A stretch of 45,800 nt of DNA from Lentisphaerota bacterium. GTDB taxonomy: Bacteria; Verrucomicrobiota; Lentisphaeria; Victivallales; Victivallaceae. The translations under genes were made by a program, and so were the position numbers. This document shows, in pieces, positions 17,157-25,005 of this stretch (within the stretch, counting starts at the first letter, position 1; every line of letters starts with the position of its first letter). Under the pieces are notes generated by a model, which saw nothing but the letters and a program-made list of their open reading frames with translations, ran no database searches and was not told the DNA's origin. The stretch spans positions 1 to 45,800 of the forward strand of contig JAAEMX010000086.1 of NCBI GenBank assembly GCA_024225035.1, read 5' to 3'.

Positions 17157-18005
17157 TTATTGCGCTTTTTTCATAGCCGGATCATCATAATGCTGCATTA
17201 ATCTGAACTGAGAGAGTTTAGAAAGATTTTTCATAGTCAAGGTGAAAAGGCCACCGACATGATTTGTCTTAATAGCTGAATAATCCTCACGCATTTTTTG
17301 AATAATATTTTTCAAACTTCTGTTACTTACACCACCACAACGCATTTTCACCAGGGCAAAGGGTAGATAAGCCAATCTGGTACTTTGTTTTTTCATTATC
17401 CGCAGCATGAAATCATAATCAGCAGCAATATTATAGGATAGATCAAAAAACTCTCTATCATTCAGTTGGTTTTCCAGATATACTTTCTTTTTCAAAAACA
17501 ATGTTGGATGCGGCGGCATCCAGCCGAATTTTAAAGACTTAGGATCAAATTGGCGACTATGCCATTTCCTTATGACTTTCTCTGCATGATTCTGGCTGAT
17601 ATACAACAAATCACCATATGCTCCGTCAGCGCTATGCGCTGAAATTGATTTTACAAGTTGACTAACAATGCAAGTGTCCGCATAAAAATCATCCGAATGC
17701 AGAAATGCAACTATGTCGCCAGACGCCATATTGATGCCTTTATTCAGCGCGTCATAAATGCCTTTGTCAGGTTCTGAAACATACTTTGAGATAACCGAAT
17801 TATAATTCCTGATGATACTGACCGTACCGTCTTTTGAGCCTCCGTCAACAACAATATACTCAATATTACCATAGTCCTGCTCCGCTACAGATTCGATTGC
17901 CTGTGGCAAAAAACGGGCGCTATTAAAAGTAGCGGTAATTATAGAGACTCTGGGCTTTTCAGGTTTATTTAACGTAAACTCTTCTGCTTCTGTACACTTA
18001 TCCAT
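17157..18005 (-). CDS. Family 2 glycosyltransferase
   Basis: I start this 282-residue protein at ATG 18005, which has a textbook AGGAGGAG site 6 bases upstream. The frame stays open to 18161, but that extension reads through an unrelated gene fragment on the other strand and lacks family sequence. GT2 signatures are VSIITATFNSARFLPQAIES, YIVVDGGSKDGT, and the metal/nucleotide-sugar motif AFLHSDDFYAD. No membrane segments are visible. It resembles WcaA/WaaE-like enzymes that add a sugar to a surface polysaccharide. It is the minus-strand member of a glycan cluster with the plus-strand genes that follow. Confidence 0.88.
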   Translation of the reverse strand: MDKCTEAEEFTLNKPEKPRVSIITATFNSARFLPQAIESVAEQDYGNIEYIVVDGGSKDGTVSIIRNYNSVISKYVSEPDKGIYDALNKGINMASGDIVAFLHSDDFYADTCIVSQLVKSISAHSADGAYGDLLYISQNHAEKVIRKWHSRQFDPKSLKFGWMPPHPTLFLKKKVYLENQLNDREFFDLSYNIAADYDFMLRIMKKQSTRLAYLPFALVKMRCGGVSNRSLKNIIQKMREDYSAIKTNHVGGLFTLTMKNLSKLSQFRLMQHYDDPAMKKAQ

Positions 18006-18029
18006 TGCTACTCCTCCTGAGGCAGACAA

Positions 18030-18334
18030 GCTCCTACCGTGATCAATACACCAGAAGGACCTTTGAGATACCTGCCTGCGGTGCGTTTCTCTTAGCCGAA
18101 CGCACACCTGTAATGCAACAACTATACGAGGAAGGAAAGGAAGCTGAATATTTTGAAACACCTGAAGAATTTGTTGAAAAGTGTAAATACTATCTGAAGC
18201 ACGAGAATAAAAGACGGCAAATATCTAAAGCCGGTATGATAAAAGCTTTAACAGCAGGCTACGACGTCAATTCTAGGATGCGTCAATGGGTAAATGACAT
18301 CAAGGACTGGATGGAAATGTCCAAGGAGGAATAA
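18030..18334 (+). pseudogene. 3' remnant of a CgeB-like glycosyltransferase
   Basis: From about 18030 the plus strand encodes YRDQYTRRTFEIPACGAFLL, AERTP, EEGKEAEYF and a C-terminal helix ending in TAA at 18332-18334. This is the last roughly 100 residues of a CgeB/DUF3880-type glycosyltransferase, where RTFEIPACG is a conserved donor-site segment. No upstream part of such a gene exists: the sequence before 18030 is the promoter and start of the opposite-strand GT2. The nominal TTG at 18005 is a by-product of that overlap. So the gene has lost its 5' end (normally more than 200 residues), most likely by deletion or recombination. The next gene starts directly at its stop. Confidence 0.75.
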
Positions 18335-19279
18335 ATGCAATGCTCCTGTAAAATATGCGGCAACACAAAGTCAAATGAACAATACATATTCGAGGAAAAG
18401 ATGTACGCGACAGGCGACAGCTTTGATTATTTTCAATGCTCAGCCTGTAAAACGCTGCAGATTTGCTCAATACCTGATAACCTCGGAATGTACTACCCTG
18501 ATTCATACTACAACTCGAAAATAAAATTCATTGCGTCTTTGCGGAATTCACTAAGACTGAAAAGAGACCATCATAGTTACGGAAAAAAGAACTTCCTCGG
18601 CAAAATTTTAGTCGAAAAAATCGGCGCTAACTGCAATACTGCTGCTTTTAGATGGATACAGAAAATTATAAACCCAGCTCATGACTGCAAAATTCTTGAT
18701 GTAGGCTGTGGTCCAGGCAATTTCTTACTTTTTCTTGACTCACTCGGTTTTAAGAACCTGACAGGGCTGGATCCATTTATTCAAAAAAACAACTTCATGG
18801 GTAAGAATAAACATATTCAAATCAAAAAATGCCAGCTAGAGGAACTCAACGGTCAATATGATTTAATAATACTCAATCATTCTTTTGAACACATGCCGAA
18901 TCCTCAAAAAGCATTCAATAAACTATGCAGCAGTATAGCTCCGGGTGGGCATATTCTCCTCCGGGTTCCGATTGTGAACTGGGCTTGGAAACACTATCGC
19001 CACAACTGGGTTCAAATTGATGCTCCAAGACATATTTTTATTCCGTCTCTAAAAGCGATAAAGATTCTTTGCAGGAATAACGGAGCTGTAGCTAAAAAGG
19101 TCAAATTTGACTCAAATGCATTTCAATTCATTGGCAGTAAAAAATATTCCAAGGGGATAGCGCTTAATGATCATTTACCAATAACAAACAAACAAAAGAA
19201 AAATTACGAAGAACAAGCAGTTGATCTTAATAAAATTCAACAAGGTGACCAAGTCTGTTTCATCATAGCAAAAAATTAA
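18335..19279 (+). CDS. SAM-dependent methyltransferase with N-terminal zinc-binding motif
   Basis: A 314-residue protein. Near the N-terminus CSCKICGN and FQCSACKTLQ form a four-cysteine zinc ribbon, as in C-methyltransferases and related enzymes of deoxysugar or surface-glycan clusters. Motif I KILDVGCGPGNFLLFL, the acidic loop LTGLDPFI, motif IV YDLIILNHSFEHM, and the post-motif PGGHILLRVP identify a class I methyltransferase. ATG abuts the stop of the truncated CgeB-like fragment and is preceded by AAGGAGG, which lies inside that fragment. This suggests the two were once an operon. Substrate is probably a polysaccharide or nucleotide sugar (inferred from neighbours). Confidence 0.85.
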   Translation: MQCSCKICGNTKSNEQYIFEEKMYATGDSFDYFQCSACKTLQICSIPDNLGMYYPDSYYNSKIKFIASLRNSLRLKRDHHSYGKKNFLGKILVEKIGANCNTAAFRWIQKIINPAHDCKILDVGCGPGNFLLFLDSLGFKNLTGLDPFIQKNNFMGKNKHIQIKKCQLEELNGQYDLIILNHSFEHMPNPQKAFNKLCSSIAPGGHILLRVPIVNWAWKHYRHNWVQIDAPRHIFIPSLKAIKILCRNNGAVAKKVKFDSNAFQFIGSKKYSKGIALNDHLPITNKQKKNYEEQAVDLNKIQQGDQVCFIIAKN

Positions 19280-19286
19280 AAAAAGC

Positions 19287-20465
19287 ATGCCAAAGAAAAC
19301 AATAAAGACTATACATATGATTTATCCGGTAACTTCCAGCCCAACCGGACAGCAAATTGCTTCAGGGCAAATCATTAACTATTTGTCTAGGCAGGAAGAA
19401 TTTACAGTTAGGTCATTTCAATTAAAAGGCTATGATCGCACATCAATTAAAATGCCGATATGTGTAATTAAATTTGTTTGGCAAACTGTAAAATTATGGA
19501 CTTATCTTTTACGTCTCCTTTTTTATAAACCTACAGCTGTCTACCTGAATTTAGGACAGAGCTGGATGACATTTCTCAGGATAGGAATATGGTACTCGCT
19601 GCTGCTTCGAATCAGAAAAAATCACTATGGTATAATATCGCTGCATGGACACTGGTTTACCAACTGGACAACTCAGAGCATCTTGTCCAAAACTTTTGTT
19701 TGGATTTTACGCCCTGCTGAAGTTATAACGGTTCTTGGTAACAGCCAGGAAATCAGTTTGATAAAACAAGGCATTTCTCCAGATAACATCAGAATTGTTC
19801 CTAACACCAGCACAATAGATCCCCTGGAACTTGATGCAATATCTGAAAAACATAATGAAAACAGCATTAAAATTCTGTTTTTAAGCAACCTCATTCCAAG
19901 TAAAGGCTTTATTGAATATATTGATACAATCAATCAACTCTCAAAGCTTAATCTTCAAATCAAAGTTGAGGCTATTCTGTGCGTGAAAGAGATGAAATGC
20001 GGATATTCAGAAGACTTTAACTGCCACAGTTATTTAAAACAGGCAATCGATGAAATAAACTTGTCCAGTCAAGTCACATTAAAACATGTTCCAGGAGCTT
20101 ACGGCAGCTTAAAGCAGAAGTTATACAGACAAAGTCATATTTTCATATTACCATCCAGAATTGAGGGACAGCCGCTGGTTCTTCTGGAAGCTATGGCTTC
20201 AGGTTGCGTTCCTATAGCTACAGCTGTAGGCGAAATTCCATCAATAATAAATGATAACGAAGGCATATTAATAGACCGCCCTGCCCCGAGCCTCATCCTA
20301 AAATGCATATTAAAGTTAATCAATGAGCAGACTGAAAGAAAAGAAATGGCATTAAATGCAGCCAGTTCATACCGAAGTAATTTTTCAATAAGCAACTACC
20401 ACCAAAACTGGCAATCTATATTTAACGAATATAAAACGACATTAAGCAGAGACTTTCATATCTGA
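19287..20465 (+). CDS. Family 4 (GT-B) glycosyltransferase
   Basis: A 392-residue retaining GT-B glycosyltransferase. The N-terminal domain begins IHMIYPVTSSPTGQQIASGQI with the usual acceptor-side glycine loop. The C-terminal domain shows ILFLSNLIPSKGFIEYI (strand opening the donor domain) and ILPSRIEGQPLVLLEAMASG, which carries the EX7E donor motif. A hydrophobic patch near residues 75-110 could give membrane association. It begins 7 bases after the methyltransferase stop and is therefore cotranscribed; together they probably modify a cell-surface glycan. The next feature is a tRNA, so this is the cluster's end. Confidence 0.9.
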   Translation: MPKKTIKTIHMIYPVTSSPTGQQIASGQIINYLSRQEEFTVRSFQLKGYDRTSIKMPICVIKFVWQTVKLWTYLLRLLFYKPTAVYLNLGQSWMTFLRIGIWYSLLLRIRKNHYGIISLHGHWFTNWTTQSILSKTFVWILRPAEVITVLGNSQEISLIKQGISPDNIRIVPNTSTIDPLELDAISEKHNENSIKILFLSNLIPSKGFIEYIDTINQLSKLNLQIKVEAILCVKEMKCGYSEDFNCHSYLKQAIDEINLSSQVTLKHVPGAYGSLKQKLYRQSHIFILPSRIEGQPLVLLEAMASGCVPIATAVGEIPSIINDNEGILIDRPAPSLILKCILKLINEQTERKEMALNAASSYRSNFSISNYHQNWQSIFNEYKTTLSRDFHI

Positions 20466-20642
20466 CTAAAACTTCCCGCAACAGTCCTTTATAATAAAAA
20501 CAAAATCCATTCAACGTATCTTATTAATTATTCTTCCAACAAATGTTATTGATGTTTAATCTAAAATAATTAAACTTTTTTTCACAGTCCAGCTTGATTT
20601 TCATTTCAAAAGATGTAACCTAATGCCTCATGAAAATGAAAT

Positions 20643-20719
20643 GGGGCATTAGCTCAGTTGGCTAGAGCACCACACTGGCAGTGTGGGGGTCATCGGTTCA
20701 AGTCCGATATGCTCCACCA
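20643..20719 (+). tRNA. tRNA-Ala, anticodon GGC
   Basis: A complete cloverleaf: 7-bp acceptor stem (20643-20649 with 20709-20715), D arm with GCTC/GAGC, anticodon stem CCACA/TGTGG enclosing CTGGCAG (anticodon GGC, reads GCC/GCU), T arm with GGTTCAAGTCC, discriminator A, and an encoded CCA at 20717-20719. The next bases are a T-run. The recombinase fragment downstream makes this tRNA a likely past integration site. Confidence 0.97.
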
Positions 20720-20824
20720 TTTTTTACCTCAAAACACACCTAAAAGGTACCGTCTAGTACCACTTCAGATTTCAAAGCTCAAAATATGGATTATATTCGA
20801 TATATTTGAAAAGCAGCAGATTTT

Positions 20825-20995
20825 ATGGCGGGAAAGAAAGTAAAATGGGAAACAGGCACCGTTTATCAGAAGATAGAAAATGGAACTTATTATTTCAGGT
20901 ATCAGCTAAATGGACAGCGTAAAGTTGTTAGTTTGAAAACCAGGAATCAGAAAGAAGACATTAAAAAGGCAAAAGAATTTGTCCCGGTAAAATGA
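20825..20995 (+). pseudogene. N-terminal stub of a tyrosine recombinase (integrase)
   Basis: ATG at 20825 opens a 56-residue frame containing GTVYQKIENGTYYFRYQLNG and a following segment QRKVVSLKTRNQKEDIKKA. This is the arm-type DNA-binding start of phage or ICE integrases (the G-S-V-Y ... Y-Y-x-Y-x-x-N-G-K-R pattern). No core-binding or catalytic domain follows. The frame stops at 20993-20995, exactly where sequence homologous to a glycosyltransferase begins. The position, 105 bases after the 3' end of tRNA-Ala and reading away from it, is typical of an integrase at an attachment site. So I read it as the leftover of an integrated element whose body was deleted. Confidence 0.65.
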
Positions 20996-21554
20996 TTTCA
21001 GCTCACGTAAAACATGCAAGAGGCTTGGAATCAACAAAGCCCTTAACATACTACTAAATGCCTTATCCAGAACAGATGGAGTTAATTATAACTTAAACGT
21101 CCTTGGCAACGGTAGCCTGACCTTAAAATGGAAAAACTGGCAACTAAACTAGGTATCCAGAAACACTGCAAATGGCACGGGTGGCTTCACTATCAATCTT
21201 ATGGGAAAAAGCGACCTGATGGTCGTAACAAGCATAAAAGACCTAACTTCAACAGTACTCCTTGAGGCAATCTCATGCGGCCTGCCAGTTATTTGCCTGA
21301 AAAACTGTGGTTTATCCCATGTAATTGATGATTCATGCGGTATTAAAATCCTAGCAAAAACTCCTAAACAGATAGAAAACGATATTGCTGCAAATATACA
21401 TAAGTTATACAACAACGAAGACTTACACCACAAGATGGCAACAGGTGCCCTGAAGCGCGCTGAAGAGTTTTCATGGGATAAGAAAATAGTTGAGCTTAAC
21501 AGCATATACACAGAGTCAATTATAAAGTATTACGAGACTAGATATCCGATATAA
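20990..21554 (+). pseudogene. Frameshifted family 4 glycosyltransferase remnant
   Basis: Three consecutive frames together read as the donor-domain half of a GT4 enzyme. The first, from about 20997 (FSSRKTCKRLGINKALNILL), runs to an early stop near 21151. The second overlaps it at about 21145-21200 and encodes LGIQKHCKWHGWLHY. The third from about 21201 encodes GKSDLMVVTSIKDLTSTVLL, EAISCGLPVICLKNCG and a C-terminal helix to the stop at 21552-21554. The order matches the expected linear order of such enzymes, with the EX7E donor site replaced by the TSTVLLEAISCG form seen in some subfamilies. At least two frameshifts and the missing N-terminal domain make it non-functional. Confidence 0.75.
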
Positions 21555-21992
21555 TTATTTTTTGATATAGCATACAATTAAACAATATTAAAAATAACAC
21601 TTTCTATAATGAGCCTATACATAGTTATAAAACAAGAATAAAATATCATATAAAACTATACAAATAAAATAGAAAAATAAATTCAGGTATTTAACAAACA
21701 AATATTTATAAATAAACAATCACATAATAATAAAATTATTTGTCAATAATAAATACAAACAAACAAAAAATAACAATCTAACTATTATTTTGTTATAATC
21801 ATATTATTTTCATAATTTTTAAGCATACAGTTGTTGATTTTTAACTCTTAATGTCATATAATCTAAATTGTTCTCGACAGTTCAGGGGATGCAATATCCC
21901 TTTTTTATTTACGCTCTTCGTGAGCGCTTTGGATTATAAACGAAAAATCAATTAATATTTTTATTATTTTTTGCAGTAAAAGGAAATGGGAT
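21555..21992. other. Very AT-rich stretch with two short hairpins
   Basis: 438 bases, mostly A and T and without coding potential. A TATAAT hexamer lies at 21794-21799. GGGAT/ATCCC around a GCAAT loop near 21888-21902, followed by six T, looks like a weak terminator or attenuator. A second hairpin CGCTC/GAGCG lies at 21912-21926. Both lie in the leader of the lipoprotein remnant that follows. Confidence 0.5.
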
Positions 21993-22305
21993 ATGCAGAA
22001 AACAACTTTGATGGCCACTGGTGTGGCTCTCGCGTTAAGCCTGTTTTGCGGGTGTAGAACTGAAGATCAGTATCGCAAAGACAGGGCAGAATTTGCCATC
22101 AGGCATTTCGAAAGAATTCAAAAGAAAGTCATTCCGAAGGGGAAAATATTCAGTCTCCCGGACTGCGTCAAGGTTGCCTTTCAACTTTCAAGCTTTCCCA
22201 ATGCCGGCACACCTGATGGGTTATCAGGCAGCCGATACCATTCTGAAAAGGATTAAATCCCCAAGCAATTCTCACGAATTCACTTTCCTGTCATGGGGAA
22301 AATAA
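21993..22305 (+). pseudogene. Chimeric debris: TolC-type lipoprotein N-terminus joined to LacI C-terminus
   Basis: From ATG 21993 the frame encodes a lipoprotein signal ending in LFCGC (cysteine at about residue 21), then a segment with VIPKGKIFSLPDCVKVAFQ. This matches the start of TolC-family outer-membrane efflux proteins, where SLPDCVKxAF corresponds to the L-x-E-A-I-x-x-A-L opening. After about residue 65 this similarity ends. In the +1 frame, FPMPAHLMGYQAADTILKRI and the following segment to 22303-22305 are the C-terminal tail of a LacI-family effector domain. So two unrelated gene ends are fused out of frame, and neither can be functional. A residual 87-residue lipoprotein could still be made. 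Confidence 0.6.
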
Positions 22306-22452
22306 TTTAAAAACATATAAAGGCAGCTGAGAAAAGCACCTCAACTCCCTTTGTTTAAAAACCTTATTTACCTAAATAACAGATATTATTTTTTGTGAAT
22401 ATAAAGCAGTACTTTAGCGTTTTTCTTCCTGTACTGCCCCGCTATAATATCA

Positions 22453-23095
22453 TTGATGCCGTATTCCATTTATTTGTCCCCAGTCTTTATTTACCTGTTT
22501 TACATACAATTAACCCGTGCATTTCCTTTGAATCTAATGCAGAACAACGCCTTAGGAAATGCTCTAATTACAAAGTACGATCTTGATTATTTAAAAGGAA
22601 GCATCGACTGCGTATTAGACCAAGGCAGCAATGGTATTGCTTTGATGTGGTCCGGCAAGCGTAAAGACTTAGATAGTTTTCTAAATATAGCCAACAGTAT
22701 AAAAAATATACCCGTAATAACGGTTCAACGCCGTGTTGACGGTTTTAAAGGTACGCAGTTGCTTGTAGATGAAGTGGAAGCAGGAGTTATGGCAACAAAA
22801 CACCTTATATCTCTTGGTCATAAACGGCTGGCACTTGTTGCTATATACGGCAGTTTTTTCTCAAATGTCGTCGACACTCCTTTCACTTCCATCGACTGGC
22901 CATGGAAAAGCAATGGGCAAAAAATTAGCAGAAATCTTTCTGGACATAACAAAAAAACCGGAAATGTTTAAAAACAATACACAAAATGTTTACTTACCTC
23001 CGGTTTTGAAAATACGTAAATCTTGCGGTGCCAATGCCAATATATCAAGAAATGAAATTCTTAAACAGGATTACGACTTAAACCGGGCGCCATAA
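22453..23095 (+). pseudogene. Decayed LacI-family regulator
   Basis: No helix-turn-helix is present. From about 22560 the frame encodes DYLKGSIDCVLDQGSNGIAL, PVITVQRRVDG and LLVDEVEAGVMATKHLISLG with HKRLALVA, which is the middle of a LacI effector domain. It then jumps to VDTPFTSIDWPW, omitting roughly 80-100 residues. A frameshift near 22905-22920 leads into GKKLAEIFLDITKKPEMFKN and PPVLKIRKSCGA, the normal C-terminal segment (L-K-x-R-x-S-C-G). Loss of the DNA-binding domain, an internal deletion and a frameshift together make it a clear pseudogene. It is a different copy from the LacI tail at 22195-22305. Confidence 0.75.
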
Positions 23096-23143
23096 AACCA
23101 CAAATATATACTTCAACTAAAGACGATAGATAATATTTATTCC

Positions 23144-23171
23144 TTGACAGGACAAGTTTGGGATGTAGACT
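23144..23171 (+). promoter_or_regulatory. Possible sigma-70-type promoter for the SIMPL gene
   Basis: A consensus TTGACA (23144-23149) is followed after 16 bases by TAGACT (23166-23171), 72 bases upstream of the start codon. The -10 match is only moderate. Confidence 0.35.
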
Positions 23172-23242
23172 AATTTTAATGCTTTGAAAAGGCGTTAAAT
23201 TCGTTTAAAATATCAGAAAATTGTCACTATCCGGGAAAAGAG

Positions 23243-23977
23243 ATGAGAAAAAAATTTGTAATTGTTTTAGGATGCCTGATTTTTACTGCCGGCATGGTCA
23301 TCAGCGCTTGTATTATATCACGCTTTATTGTTAAAGTTGAACAGGCAGACACAATTTCAGTGAAAGGATTTACGGAAATTCCGGTCACTTCTGATTTTGG
23401 AAATATGACGATTACAGTTAAAAACAAAAATGAAAAAGTAGAAACAGCTTTTCAGCACCTGAAAGTTAAAGTTAAAGCAGTAAAAAATCAACTAGTTAAA
23501 GACGGCTTTAAAACAGGACAAATTGAGTTAAAACCCGCAAAAATCAATACTAAAACTGTTTATGATCAAACACGTGCCAAGTACATAGAAGTAAAACCCA
23601 GACAATATAGAGTTTTTCAGAGAATTAATATCAGCAGTAAAAACGTTGAGCTGCTCAAAAAGAGCTCGATTTCGATACAGGACTTAATCATCAAAGGAAT
23701 TATGCTCGAAGTCGACGGCCCTTATTTTTACGTCACGGACTTGAACAAGGTTAAGTTAGATCTACTATCGAGAGCCACATCCGATGCTGCTCAGCGTGCT
23801 AAGGCTATTGCCACTCGCGGCGGAGCTTCTTTAGGTAAAATAGTCAAAGCATCTCAAGGAATATTTCAGGTAAATCAACCCAATGACACTACCGCGTCAT
23901 CTTATGGTAATTACGATACCTCTACCATTGAAAAATCCGTGAGAGCTGTAGTTTCAGTCAAATACAAGCTTAAATAG
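23243..23977 (+). CDS. SIMPL domain (DUF541) membrane-anchored protein
   Basis: A 244-residue protein with an N-terminal transmembrane anchor (residues 5-28) and a periplasmic SIMPL domain. The strand DTISVKGFTEIPVTSDFGNMTITV is the domain's opening (usual form I-x-V-x-G-x-G-x-x-x-x-x-P-D). The region with RATSDAAQRAKAIATRGGASLGKIVKAS is the conserved A-x-x-A-R-x-K-A-x-x-L-A helix. SIMPL proteins such as YggE and BP26 have diverse, poorly defined roles in the envelope and stress. Start chosen after GGGAAAAGAG. A strong terminator follows, so it is a single-gene unit. Confidence 0.85.
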   Translation: MRKKFVIVLGCLIFTAGMVISACIISRFIVKVEQADTISVKGFTEIPVTSDFGNMTITVKNKNEKVETAFQHLKVKVKAVKNQLVKDGFKTGQIELKPAKINTKTVYDQTRAKYIEVKPRQYRVFQRINISSKNVELLKKSSISIQDLIIKGIMLEVDGPYFYVTDLNKVKLDLLSRATSDAAQRAKAIATRGGASLGKIVKASQGIFQVNQPNDTTASSYGNYDTSTIEKSVRAVVSVKYKLK

Positions 23978-24002
23978 AAACTATTCAGATTGAGTAACTG
24001 TA

Positions 24003-24039
24003 CAGGCCGATCAAAATGCAATGATTGGTCTGTTTTTTT
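24003..24039 (+). terminator. Rho-independent terminator after the SIMPL gene
   Basis: An 11-bp stem with G-T wobbles (24003-24013 with 24022-24032) is followed by seven T. Confidence 0.88.
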
Positions 24040-24267
24040 GTTTTCTCCTATTCTATAAGCAATATTCTACAAATTTCCTGTTTTTTCGCATTCATTCACG
24101 CTTAAAATGATGAAACCTAAAGCTTTTTACTGTATAATATATATTAGAAGACATTTGCGATAATACTGCATTTTGACATTTCAACTTTTACAGACTTTCT
24201 CACACCGCAGTCTGCCTGGCAAAACTTTAAAAATCATCTTCCAAAAAATTAAATGAGGAGTCTGATC

Positions 24268-24624
24268 ATGATTGAGCTTATCCAGACCGATAATCCCAAA
24301 TTGTTGGCTATGAAATGCGACGGACCAATTACCGAACCAGAGTTCTGCAAAGTTTTGGGAAGGATGCAGGAAAAATTCAAGGCCAATGATCGGGTAGATT
24401 TTTACATGGTAGCAGGAGATGTCCCCGTACCTGAAATGAAACTCCTGCGTCAGGATATAAAAATGGCGCTGGAATACCGCGATAAAATCGGAAAAATAGC
24501 TCTAGTAACAACTCAACTCTGGATGAAAATGTACTTCACACTTATTTCATCCATATTTGAAATTAAAGCCAGACTGTTTTCTCCAGATGAAAAAGATGAA
24601 GCTTGGGAATGGGTTAATTCATAG
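24268..24624 (+). CDS. SpoIIAA-like (STAS-related, DUF3478) protein
   Basis: A 118-residue cytosolic protein starting MIELIQTDNPK. I prefer ATG 24268 over the in-frame ATG 24253 because the upstream one overlaps the GAGGAG ribosome site that serves the downstream start. The sequence has the SpoIIAA-like order: an edge strand LLAMKCDGPITEPEF, helix, DFYMVAGDVPV, helix, IGKIALVTTQLWMK, and the terminal AWEWVNS. Proteins of this family have a STAS/anti-sigma-antagonist-like fold and may bind lipids or partners; no established role. Strong terminator downstream. Confidence 0.8.
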   Translation: MIELIQTDNPKLLAMKCDGPITEPEFCKVLGRMQEKFKANDRVDFYMVAGDVPVPEMKLLRQDIKMALEYRDKIGKIALVTTQLWMKMYFTLISSIFEIKARLFSPDEKDEAWEWVNS

Positions 24625-24655
24625 CTGTTCCCATCTTTCAGTAACCTCCATTATT

Positions 24656-24690
24656 TCCGGTTCGTATGAGATGTACGAACCGGATTTTTT
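24656..24690 (+). terminator. Rho-independent terminator after the SpoIIAA-like gene
   Basis: A 10-bp perfect stem (24657-24666 with 24674-24683), extended by one flanking T-A pair, has a 7-base loop and is followed by six T. Confidence 0.9.
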
Positions 24691-25005
24691 ATAACCTCAC
24701 CCTTTTGCGCTTTTATAGAGATTCTAACATAAAACCTGAAACTAAAAATATTGAACACCGCAAATATGAATCTTTTAATAATTACTTCACTGTTGTATTT
24801 TTACCTTTTACAACTAAATTAAATATTTACAAGATAGGAAAACAGGAGCAAATATTATCTTTTCCATTAATTTCACAAAAAGCATTTTCACAGAACAACT
24901 TATGCAGCATTCTTTTAAATCGAAAAATACTGAATTTTTCTTTAAAAACTGTTCCATTAGCTTAGCTGTGACCTCGCAAAACCCTACCATAATTGGAGAT
25001 ATTTA
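24691..25005. other. Intergenic region, nothing identifiable
   Basis: 315 AT-rich bases. A 99-codon plus-strand frame starting at 24666 begins inside the terminator hairpin, has no ribosome site and looks like translated AT-rich spacer. No RNA or repeat seen. Confidence 0.55.

Noticed and set aside
18006..18161. N-terminal extension of the GT2 protein to 18161
   Set aside because: The extension reads antisense through the CgeB-like remnant; the ATG at 18005 has a far better ribosome site and starts close to the first family strand.
20658..20843. 61-codon frame running through the tRNA gene
   Set aside because: It is a by-product of the tRNA and the recombinase leader sequence.
21886..21926. 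Riboswitch or small RNA before the lipoprotein remnant
   Set aside because: Only two short unrelated hairpins are visible, with no conserved riboswitch core that I recognise.
24666..24965. 99-codon plus-strand open frame between the SpoIIAA-like and acyltransferase genes
   Set aside because: Starts inside a terminator hairpin, has no ribosome site, and encodes AT-biased residues without any recognisable pattern.
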